A stretch of 6,386 nucleotides of DNA from Methylococcaceae bacterium (lineage in GTDB: Bacteria; Pseudomonadota; Gammaproteobacteria; Methylococcales; Methylomonadaceae): positions 1 to 6,386 of the forward strand of contig SXIZ01000088.1 of the NCBI GenBank assembly GCA_005779525.1. The letters run 5' to 3'. Below the pieces are notes generated by a model. That model was not told where the DNA came from. It saw only the letters and a program-made list of their open reading frames with translations, and did not search any database. The position numbers were made by a program, and so were the translations under genes. Position 1 is the first letter of the stretch. Every line of letters starts with the position of its first letter. This document shows, one piece after another, positions 1 through 5,774 of this stretch.

Positions 1-186
1 AACCCGACCTACTTTGTGACTTAAGTCGGTTCAGTGAGGTAGGTCGGGTTAGGTGCGCCCTCACCATAAGCTCAATAATAACCGTGTTATCCGCGCACCG
101 TAACCCGACAAGGGAGCACACCCGCTGTCGGGTTAGACGCGTGATAACATTACAATACATTATTTTTCAGTGAGTAATGCGCGTCG
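1..186. repeat. Palindrome-rich tandem repeat, copy 1
   Basis: First copy of a repeat that recurs at 187 with about 88% identity by hand count. It opens with a perfect 12-bp inverted repeat, AACCCGACCTAC (1-12) and GTAGGTCGGGTT (39-50), whose loop contains the 10-bp palindrome GACTTAAGTC (18-27). A second perfect 10-bp inverted repeat is TAACCCGACA (101-110) with TGTCGGGTTA (126-135). The right arm of the first hairpin can also pair with the left arm of the second: 43-58 against 93-109, 16 bp with one bulged base. The enclosed loop carries a small ATAAC-CGT-GTTAT hairpin (78-90). No start codon, RBS or coding pattern is convincing. The copy begins exactly at base 1, so the array may continue to the left. 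It looks like a REP/MITE-type intergenic element; the family name is unknown to me. Confidence 0.85.
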
Positions 187-370
187 AACCCGACCTACTT
201 TGTGACTTAGGTCGGTTCAGTGAGGTAGGTCGGGTTCGGTGCGCCAATATTAAGTTCAAAAATAACCGTGTTATCCGCGCACCGTAACCCGACAAGGGAG
301 CAAATCCGCTGTCGGTTTAGCCGAGCGATAACATTGCAATGCATTATGTTGCAGTGAGTACTGCGCGTCG
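187..370. repeat. Palindrome-rich tandem repeat, copy 2
   Basis: Direct repeat of copy 1, offset by 186 bp. The outer hairpin arms (187-198 and 225-236) are unchanged. The palindrome at 204-213 carries one change relative to copy 1 (GACTTAGGTC). The change from A to C at 237 makes the CGGTGCGC (237-244) / GCGCACCG (277-284) stem perfect. The second hairpin is slightly decayed: TAACCCGACA at 285-294 faces TGTCGGTTTA at 310-319, with one mismatch. Most differences from copy 1 fall in the segment around 246-259 and in the tail after 302, while the paired arms are largely kept. Both copies end in the same GCGCGTCG. No gene is supported here. Confidence 0.85.
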
Positions 371-402
371 AACCCGACTCACTACCGACGTAACCCGACA
401 AA
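371..402. repeat. Truncated third copy of the tandem repeat
   Basis: A short remnant that begins with AACCCGAC at the expected position, about 184 bp after copy 2 starts. It then jumps to a segment resembling the ACCG-TAACCCGACAA part of the unit (383-402), so roughly 90 bp of the unit is missing. It retains two same-orientation AACCCGAC arms (371-378 and 392-399) and a small CGTCG/CGACG stem (366-370 with 386-390). It ends only a few bases from the crtP/crtN2 stop codon (407-409). No T-tract follows a hairpin on the minus strand, so it is not a clear intrinsic terminator for the carotenoid operon. Confidence 0.65.
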
Positions 403-406
403 AGCG

Positions 407-1909
407 CTAGGATAAGTCTTGAGCCGCAATATCAGCCAAAATTTTATCTCGGACTAATTGCCCTGACAGTGTCACCATGGGCATGCCGCCCCCGGGATTG
501 ACGCTACCGCCCACAAAATAGAGATTTTTAAATTGTTGACTGCGTTGCGGAATTTTAAAGCCTAAGTTTTTAAATCGATCCGCCACCACGCCATAAATGG
601 AGCCTTGGTTTGAGTAGTAACGTTGTTGAATATCGCTTGGCGTCCAGAATTCTTCACAGACGATATGTTTTCTTAAGGATGTTAAGCCCATGCGTTCCAG
701 TTTAGTTAACACGCGCTCGCGCAGCGCAGCGTAATCTTCAGGGGTTAAGGGTTTCTTAGGATCAAGATGCGGAATATGTGGCAGAATTTTGATAATTTCA
801 CAGCCTGCAGGCGCTTGGCTAGGATCACTTTTTACCGGGGCAACCAGATAAATGGTCGGGTCCTGAGAAAGCGCTTTTTGATGAAAAACCGCATTAAAGT
901 GCGCTTTCGGGGCATCGGAATAGAAAAAGTTATGATGCGCCAATTGCGAATAGATTCGATCAACGCCTAGATGCATCACTAAGCCAGAACAACTGGGTTC
1001 AAAGCGCTTTAAGCTATGGACTTCTGCGGGGGGCTGCTGAAATAAGGTGTTAAACGCGGGAATCACTTCCATATTCGATACGACGATATCTGCCGTAATC
1101 ACACTGCCATCCTGCAAACGCACCGCCGTTACTTGCGCTTGTTGATGTTGAATTTCGACTACTTCAGTATTTACGCGGATGGATACGCCTAATTCGATTG
1201 CCAGTTTTTGTAGCGCTTCGGCCATGGCATACATGCCGCCTTGGATGTACCACAAGCCATAGCCGAATTGAATGTACGGCAGTAAATTCATTAACGCTGG
1301 CGCATCGTAGGGGGATGAGCCGACATATTTAATAAAATAATTTAAGATTTCGACCAGCTTAGGGTCTTTGATAAAGCGGCGTACGCCTTGATCCATGGAA
1401 CGAAATACATCAAATTCTTTTAGACTACGCCAAGGGCCGTAGTGTTTAATCAGTTCGCCAAAACTATCCAAGCCATGCGAAAAATAGCCGTCTTCAGTAC
1501 TGCGACACAGCTGCTTGGAATACGCTAAAAATTGCTCAAATTCGTGCGCGGTATTAGGACCGAGTTGCGCCAATTGCTGTTGCATGATGCCAGGATCGGA
1601 ACTTAAATCCAAGGTCGTACCATCTTCGAAAAAGTTGCGCCAGTGCGGTTCTACGGCTTGTATGCGCACATAATCCGCCATAGATTTGCCGGCTTTGATA
1701 AACAGTTGTTCAAAGATATGCGGCATGGTTAAGATGGAAGGCCCAAGGTCAAAACTAAATCCATCTTTATGCAAGATATTTAATTTACCGCCGACTTTGT
1801 CATTTTTTTCTAGTAAAACGACGCTAAAACCTTCGGTAGCGAGAGAGATTGCCGCCGACAATCCACCCAAGCCTGCCCCGATGACGACTACGTGTTGTTT
1901 TGCATTCAT
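407..1909 (-). CDS. crtP: CrtP/CrtN2-type C30 carotenoid terminal-methyl oxidase
   Basis: A 500-residue FAD-dependent amine-oxidase-fold protein of the CrtI/CrtN family, full length for that family. The N-terminal Rossmann dinucleotide site is GAGLGG (residues 11-16), followed by the acidic LLEK around 32-35 and GGK at 40-42. The C-terminal FAD motif is GGSVNPGGGMP (467-477), followed by MVTLSGQ. This signature and the internal IKYVGSSPYDAPALMNLLPY stretch (193-212) match what I recall of Methylomonas CrtN2 (also called CrtNb or CrtP). That enzyme converts terminal methyl groups of C30 carotenoids such as 4,4'-diapolycopene to aldehydes, probably at the membrane. Its ATG directly abuts the ald stop (TAAATG), and upstream there is only a weak purine run (ACGAGA), which suggests translational coupling. 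It is the last gene of the operon. A true desaturase role cannot be excluded from sequence alone. Confidence 0.85.
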   Translation of the reverse strand: MNAKQHVVVIGAGLGGLSAAISLATEGFSVVLLEKNDKVGGKLNILHKDGFSFDLGPSILTMPHIFEQLFIKAGKSMADYVRIQAVEPHWRNFFEDGTTLDLSSDPGIMQQQLAQLGPNTAHEFEQFLAYSKQLCRSTEDGYFSHGLDSFGELIKHYGPWRSLKEFDVFRSMDQGVRRFIKDPKLVEILNYFIKYVGSSPYDAPALMNLLPYIQFGYGLWYIQGGMYAMAEALQKLAIELGVSIRVNTEVVEIQHQQAQVTAVRLQDGSVITADIVVSNMEVIPAFNTLFQQPPAEVHSLKRFEPSCSGLVMHLGVDRIYSQLAHHNFFYSDAPKAHFNAVFHQKALSQDPTIYLVAPVKSDPSQAPAGCEIIKILPHIPHLDPKKPLTPEDYAALRERVLTKLERMGLTSLRKHIVCEEFWTPSDIQQRYYSNQGSIYGVVADRFKNLGFKIPQRSQQFKNLYFVGGSVNPGGGMPMVTLSGQLVRDKILADIAAQDLS

Positions 1910-3505
1910 TTAATAATCTCGTTGTATGCCTAGCCAAATTAAAATGTTTTGTGTGTGCTGTTTCATATTGCTCTGGGCATAGCCGCGAAATGCCTGTAAG
2001 GCTGGTAAGTTGCGGCGGATACGTTGCCATAAATTGCCACTACCAAAATTAAAATCGATATAGCCTAACATGTGCTGAAAACCTGCTTCAGAGTATGGAA
2101 ACCAGTTGGGTTCTTGCGTTAACTGGCTGTGACTGGTCAGCCCGGAGACCGTATAGCTAAAGTTATGTAAGCCTTCTGCGCCTCGATAGCGGCCAAAACC
2201 ACTCATTTTAGTACCGCCAAAGGGCAGACCTGCATGGCCGATATTTTTAATCACATCATTAATGGCCCAATTGCCCACGTGTAATTGCGCGGCAACGTGT
2301 TTGGCTTGGGCAATATTGCGACTCCAAACACTGGCATTGAGTCCGTATTCAGAAGCGTTTGCGAGTGCTATGGCTTCCGCTTCGCTACGCACTGCCATAA
2401 CAGGCAGCAAGGCCCCAAAAGTTTCTTCCTGCATAACCCGCATTTCGTGGGTGACATCCCAAAGCACCACTGGTTTTAGATAGCGACCGTCGAGTTCCAA
2501 GGGTCCTGAGGCTTTAGCACCTTTGGCGAGTGCATCATGGTAGTGTGCGGCTACGGTTTGGTACTGGGCTAAGGAGGTGAGGGCGCCTAAATCGCCTTGT
2601 GCGCCGTGGCCTACGGTAATTTTGGCTACACCTTCCAGCAATAATTGCAGCAATTTGGCATAACAGTTTTGGTGGACATACAGCCGCTCTACCGATACGC
2701 AGACCTGTCCACTATTACTAAAGGCGCCATACAAAGCAGCATTACAAGCCCGCTCTAGATTGGCGTCTTCCAATACCAGCATCGCATCTTTGCCGCCTAA
2801 TTCTAAGATGACGGGAATCGGGTGTTGCGCTGCCTGTGCCATGACTGCCCGTCCGCCGCGGATACCGCCTGTGAAAAATAATAAATCCGGGCGTTGCTCA
2901 ATTAATTGCTGCCCGGTGGTGGCATCCCCAATAGCCTGCTGTACCAGACCCTCGGGCAAAGCCAGTTTTTGCAATAGCGCTAAGATTAATTCCCCCACGG
3001 GTACGCTCAGTTCAGAGGTTTTAAAGATTATGCCATTACCGCAGATTAAAGCACTGAGTAATGGACTTAAGGTGAGTTGCAGCGGAAAATTCCACGGCGA
3101 AATCACGGCAACTACCCCGTAGGGGTAGCGCGTAAATCCTGCCGTTGCATTGGGAAACGCTAGCGGTGAGGTGAACATGGCCTTAGGTGCCAAAATTTCT
3201 GCAGCATGCTGCTGGTAAAAACGCAGTAATGCTAAAACCGGGTAGATTTCACCCAATAGCACCTCGGTTTTAACTTTGCCCGTAACTTGCATCACCGTGA
3301 GCGTGATCGCCTCGATATCATCCAAGATGATTTGGGAGAGCTTGCATAAAATTGCTAAGCGCTGTTTGATGGGCGTAGCTGCCCAAATTTTGCTGGCGTT
3401 GCGGGCAAGTTGGATTTGCTGTGCTAATTCATCCGATTGACTTACCGCATAACTTTTGAGTAACTGTTCATCCAAGACCGAGATGATATCGAGGCGCTGC
3501 TGCAT
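1910..3505 (-). CDS. ald: Aldehyde dehydrogenase for C30 carotenoid aldehydes (Ald)
   Basis: A 531-residue NAD(P)-dependent aldehyde dehydrogenase. In this numbering, the oxyanion-hole Asn is in PWNF (N139), the cofactor-binding Lys in FKTSE (K162), the general-base Glu in LELGGK (E235) and the nucleophile in SGQVC (C269). EETFG (360-364) and PFGGTKMSG (428-436) complete the fold. All key residues are present. It lies between two CrtN-type genes, as in Methylomonas crtN1-ald-crtN2, so the likely reaction is oxidation of 4,4'-diapolycopene aldehydes to carboxylic acids. The ATG at 3503-3505 is chosen because it overlaps the crtN stop by one base (TAATG) and has GAAGGA six bases upstream. The ATG at 3550 would add 15 residues lying inside crtN. 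About 75 residues extend past the catalytic core; the segment near QNILIWLGI may associate with membranes. The substrate is inferred from context. Confidence 0.9.
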   Translation of the reverse strand: MQQRLDIISVLDEQLLKSYAVSQSDELAQQIQLARNASKIWAATPIKQRLAILCKLSQIILDDIEAITLTVMQVTGKVKTEVLLGEIYPVLALLRFYQQHAAEILAPKAMFTSPLAFPNATAGFTRYPYGVVAVISPWNFPLQLTLSPLLSALICGNGIIFKTSELSVPVGELILALLQKLALPEGLVQQAIGDATTGQQLIEQRPDLLFFTGGIRGGRAVMAQAAQHPIPVILELGGKDAMLVLEDANLERACNAALYGAFSNSGQVCVSVERLYVHQNCYAKLLQLLLEGVAKITVGHGAQGDLGALTSLAQYQTVAAHYHDALAKGAKASGPLELDGRYLKPVVLWDVTHEMRVMQEETFGALLPVMAVRSEAEAIALANASEYGLNASVWSRNIAQAKHVAAQLHVGNWAINDVIKNIGHAGLPFGGTKMSGFGRYRGAEGLHNFSYTVSGLTSHSQLTQEPNWFPYSEAGFQHMLGYIDFNFGSGNLWQRIRRNLPALQAFRGYAQSNMKQHTQNILIWLGIQRDY

Positions 3506-5016
3506 TAGGCTTCCTTCAGATCGCCAAAGGCTATGCCATATTTCTGGCAAATCATGCGCGCAGAGATCCGTGCGGATTCGTAAATCGTGGGTAAGCCACT
3601 GCCTGGATGCGTACCGCCGCCAACCAAATAACAGTTGCCTAATTCTTCAAAACGGTTGTGCGGACGCCAATACAGCATTTGGCTAAATTTATGCGCCAAA
3701 CTAAAGGTGGCTCCCATAAACACATGTTCGGCTGAGGCCCAGGTGGCGGGCGTTAACATTTTTTCACAGACAATGTGGCTGCGAATATCGCTTACACCTA
3801 GTCGTGACTCTAAGGCATCGAGTACTTGTTCGCGCATAGCCTCACAGGTCTGTTGCCAATCGATAGCGCTACTATTGTTGGGTACAGGCACCAAGATATA
3901 CAACGCTGACTGACCTGCAGGAGCGAGTGTTGGGTCGGACACACTGGCATTTTGCACATAAAAGGAAAAATCTTCGCTCAAGACTTTGCTGTTAAAAATA
4001 TTATTAATATTGCTGTGATAGTCCTTAGCAAAGACGATTTGATGATGCGGTAGTTCGTAGCGGGTATCTAATCCCAGATACAGCATAAAGGTCGAGCAGG
4101 AATATTCTAGTTTTTGCAAACGTTCAGGGCGATAGCGTTTTAACAAACCTGGTTTTACCAAGTTAGACATCGCATAAGCAAAGTCGGCATTGATGATCAC
4201 TTCGTCTGCCAGTATTTCGGTACCATCGGCCAAACGCACCCCAGTTATCTGCGTATCTGCGGTGATTAATTCTGCGACTGGGGCGTTAGTTAAAATGTTG
4301 CCACCTTGTTCCGTAATCACTTTCGCCATCGCTTGCGCAATTTGATTTAGGCCGCCCTGGACATGGTAGATTCCGTACTCATGTTCTAAGTACGATAACA
4401 TGGTAAACAGTGCCGGGCATTCCCACGGCGACATGCCTAAATATTTCGATTGAAACGAAAAGATTAAGCGCATTTTTTCTTCGCGAAAATAGCGCCCTAA
4501 ATTAGAAAACACGCTGTGATTGAGCGCTAAATAGGGAATGGCTTTAATTAAGTCCCAGGCAAAAAATGCTTTCCAATCTGAATAGGCGCGTTTAATACAG
4601 GGGAACAGTTTTTGAAAGCGCTGGCCTTCTTGTTGGATATATTGATCAAAGCCCGCACTGCCTTCGGCAAAATTGGCGTCTAATTCACTACGCATTTGTG
4701 CGCGCTCGGAATAAACATTCACCTGCCTATCATCAAATAACAAACGATACATGGGATTGAGTTGCACAAACTGCAGGTAATCTGCACTGCGTTTACCGCA
4801 CAGTTCGAACATTTCATCCAAAATATATTTCATTAATAAAAATGTCGGCCCAGTATCAAAAACAAAGCCTTGCATACGAATTGGCCGATTACGACCACCC
4901 ACTTCGGGATGTTTTTCTAAAATCGTGACTTTAAATCCACGATGACTTAACAGCATTCCAGCACAAAGGCCACCGGGTCCGGCACCCACAATCACGATAT
5001 GTTTAGTGTTCGACAT
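3505..5016 (-). CDS. crtN: CrtN-type 4,4'-diapophytoene (dehydrosqualene) desaturase
   Basis: A 503-residue FAD-dependent desaturase of the CrtI/CrtN family, full length. The Rossmann motif is GAGPGG (residues 11-16), with ILEK (32-35) and the GGR turn (40-42). The C-terminal flavin motif is GGGTHPGSGLP (466-476), followed by SARISA. The internal FQSKYLGMSPWECPALFTML (188-207) and the C-terminal RPHNRFEEL (451-459) match what I recall of Methylomonas CrtN1. The expected reaction is stepwise desaturation of 4,4'-diapophytoene to diaponeurosporene or diapolycopene, supplying CrtP/CrtN2 and Ald encoded downstream. The ATG at 5014-5016 puts the Rossmann fold at the usual distance from the N terminus. 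No clear Shine-Dalgarno is visible in the AT-rich leader. The gene has its own good promoter 30-60 bases upstream. The number of desaturation steps cannot be read from sequence, and a C40 substrate is less likely given the neighbours. Confidence 0.88.
   Translation of the reverse strand: MSNTKHIVIVGAGPGGLCAGMLLSHRGFKVTILEKHPEVGGRNRPIRMQGFVFDTGPTFLLMKYILDEMFELCGKRSADYLQFVQLNPMYRLLFDDRQVNVYSERAQMRSELDANFAEGSAGFDQYIQQEGQRFQKLFPCIKRAYSDWKAFFAWDLIKAIPYLALNHSVFSNLGRYFREEKMRLIFSFQSKYLGMSPWECPALFTMLSYLEHEYGIYHVQGGLNQIAQAMAKVITEQGGNILTNAPVAELITADTQITGVRLADGTEILADEVIINADFAYAMSNLVKPGLLKRYRPERLQKLEYSCSTFMLYLGLDTRYELPHHQIVFAKDYHSNINNIFNSKVLSEDFSFYVQNASVSDPTLAPAGQSALYILVPVPNNSSAIDWQQTCEAMREQVLDALESRLGVSDIRSHIVCEKMLTPATWASAEHVFMGATFSLAHKFSQMLYWRPHNRFEELGNCYLVGGGTHPGSGLPTIYESARISARMICQKYGIAFGDLKEA
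3512..3517 (-). promoter_or_regulatory. Shine-Dalgarno site setting the ald start
   Basis: GAAGGA on the minus strand lies six bases upstream of the ATG at 3503-3505. It is within the last codons of crtN and is the clearest ribosome binding site I see in the window. It favours the internal ATG over the one at 3550. Confidence 0.75.
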
Positions 5017-5046
5017 GTAATAATATAAAAATGGATCAATGAATTA

Positions 5047-5075
5047 AATATTCCCTTGCGGCTAGGGAATGTCAA
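5047..5075 (-). promoter_or_regulatory. Candidate sigma70 promoter for the crtN-ald-crtP operon
   Basis: The minus strand reads TTGACA (5070-5075), a perfect -35 box, then a 17-base spacer and AATATT (5047-5052), a 4-of-6 -10 match. A start near 5040 would give a leader of about 25 bases before the crtN ATG. The position suggests crtN, ald and crtP can be expressed independently of the upstream methyltransferase gene. Confidence 0.6.
5050..5070. promoter_or_regulatory. Dyad (operator-like) inside the crtN promoter
   Basis: ATTCCCT (5050-5056) and AGGGAAT (5064-5070) form a perfect 7-bp inverted repeat around a 7-base centre. It spans the promoter spacer, sharing one base with the -35 box and three with the -10 box. 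That is where a dimeric repressor or spacer-binding activator would sit. In a read-through transcript from the methyltransferase gene it could also form a hairpin followed by ATTTAATT, so a weak terminator is the alternative reading. Confidence 0.45.
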
Positions 5076-5089
5076 ATAAAATTGCACGT

Positions 5090-5127
5090 ATGCGTTTAAA
5101 CTCACTAATGATACTACGTAACCGCAT
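5090..5127 (-). terminator. Weak possible terminator hairpin after the methyltransferase gene
   Basis: Immediately after the stop codon (5128-5130), minus-strand ATGCGGTT (5120-5127) can pair with AAACGCAT (5090-5097) with one mismatch across a loop of about 22 bases. An AATTTTATTT run follows about six bases later. The stem is AT-rich and the loop long, so termination would be leaky at best. Confidence 0.2.
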
Positions 5128-5700
5128 TTAAAAAATTCCAGGCAAGATTTTATAGGTGCGGGCGCAATAGTCTTGGTAGGTAAGCCCAAAATGCGCTAGC
5201 AACATCTGTTCTTCAATATGCATACGCTGGATTAGAATCCAGGCAATGGGGAGTACTAAGGTCACGCAGGCTAATAAATCGCCCATGGCAATACCTGCCG
5301 CCAAAAAGCTGCAGAGTAAGCCGCTGTATGCTGGATGTCGGATTAGTCGATAAGGGCCGTGCTCAATCAGAAGATGCTGGCTTTGAGTAATGACGCTGGT
5401 GCTAAAAAATATGCCCAAACTCCAGACCGCATAGGCGCGTAAACTCAAGCCACAACAAAACAGCAGTGTCGCAAAAACCTGTCGTTGCATTACCGGAAAC
5501 GGGAGCGGCAATAGCTGCCAGTGTTTTAAGAAGAGTGCAGCTAGGACGGCAGAGATGACCACTATCCAGATAAAACGCTCAGAACGCACTTCCAGAATTT
5601 GGGAGGGATTAATGGCTGCACGAGTTTTGTAGGCGATTAAAATTTCCAGTACGGTCCAGCTCGAACCCAATACCAGCCAAAATATTTGTAGTGTTGTCAT
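5128..5700 (-). CDS. Membrane methyltransferase, isoprenylcysteine carboxyl methyltransferase (ICMT/PEMT) family
   Basis: A 190-residue hydrophobic protein with membrane segments at about 5-23, 43-60, 75-98 and 128-157. The family signature is GPYRLIRHPAYSG (115-127), followed by the IEE pair (E163, E164) and the FGxxYxxYxxRT tail (171-182). Known relatives use S-adenosylmethionine in the inner membrane to methylate isoprenoid-linked carboxylates or phospholipid amines; many bacterial members have no known substrate. It lies 111 bp upstream of crtN on the same strand. Because the neighbours are expected to make isoprenoid carboxylic acids, methyl-esterification of a C30 carotenoic acid is an attractive but unproven role. 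The ATG at 5698-5700 lacks a recognisable Shine-Dalgarno. A candidate promoter lies in the divergent intergenic region, and read-through into crtN is possible. Confidence 0.8.
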   Translation of the reverse strand: MTTLQIFWLVLGSSWTVLEILIAYKTRAAINPSQILEVRSERFIWIVVISAVLAALFLKHWQLLPLPFPVMQRQVFATLLFCCGLSLRAYAVWSLGIFFSTSVITQSQHLLIEHGPYRLIRHPAYSGLLCSFLAAGIAMGDLLACVTLVLPIAWILIQRMHIEEQMLLAHFGLTYQDYCARTYKILPGIF

Positions 5701-5726
5701 AGGCGAATGTGTTTTGTAGAAGGTGC

Positions 5727-5755
5727 ATGATAGAATCTAATGGCTACGCAAACAA
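5727..5755 (-). promoter_or_regulatory. Candidate promoter for the methyltransferase gene
   Basis: The minus strand reads TTGTTT (5750-5755), a 17-base spacer and TATCAT (5727-5732). The -10 matches 5 of 6 and the -35 only 3 of 6. A start near 5720 would leave a leader of about 20 bases. Confidence 0.35.
5728..5736 (+). promoter_or_regulatory. Candidate extended -10 promoter for the ABC transporter gene
   Basis: The plus strand reads TG-A-TAGAAT, an extended -10 element with 5 of 6 matches to TATAAT. No good -35 lies upstream, as expected for extended -10 promoters. Initiation near 5743 would give a leader of about 32 bases before the ATG at 5775. It overlaps the -10 box of the opposing promoter. 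Confidence 0.4.
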
Positions 5756-5774
5756 GCGTCATTCCAAATACCTT

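Noticed and set aside
207..401. 64-codon minus-strand open frame inside the repeats
   Set aside because: It lies entirely in palindromic repeat DNA, has low-complexity content and no RBS, and is explained by the repeat.
1..402. CRISPR array
   Set aside because: Units of about 185 bp are repeated nearly throughout, with no short repeats separated by unique spacers and no cas genes in view.
1..402. Integron attC sites
   Set aside because: GTTAGGT (48-54) and GTTAGAC (132-138) match the GTTRRRY core, but no properly placed RYYYAAC partners, cassette ORFs or integrase are visible.
407..500. Intrinsic terminator for the carotenoid operon immediately after crtP/crtN2
   Set aside because: No stable hairpin followed by a T-tract is present on the minus strand; only the repeat hairpins lie beyond the stop.
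2760..3122. 120-codon plus-strand open frame opposite ald
   Set aside because: It is antisense to a well-conserved dehydrogenase, has no recognisable domain, and is typical of shadow frames in such genes.
3506..3550. Longer ald start at 3550
   Set aside because: It lies inside crtN, adds 15 residues with no family match, and is less well supported than the TAATG start with GAAGGA upstream.
5727..5774. Upstream in-frame ATG at 5727 for the ABC ATPase
   Set aside because: The purine run before it is only about 1-3 bases away, the added 16 residues are not family-like, and the codon lies in the predicted -10 region.
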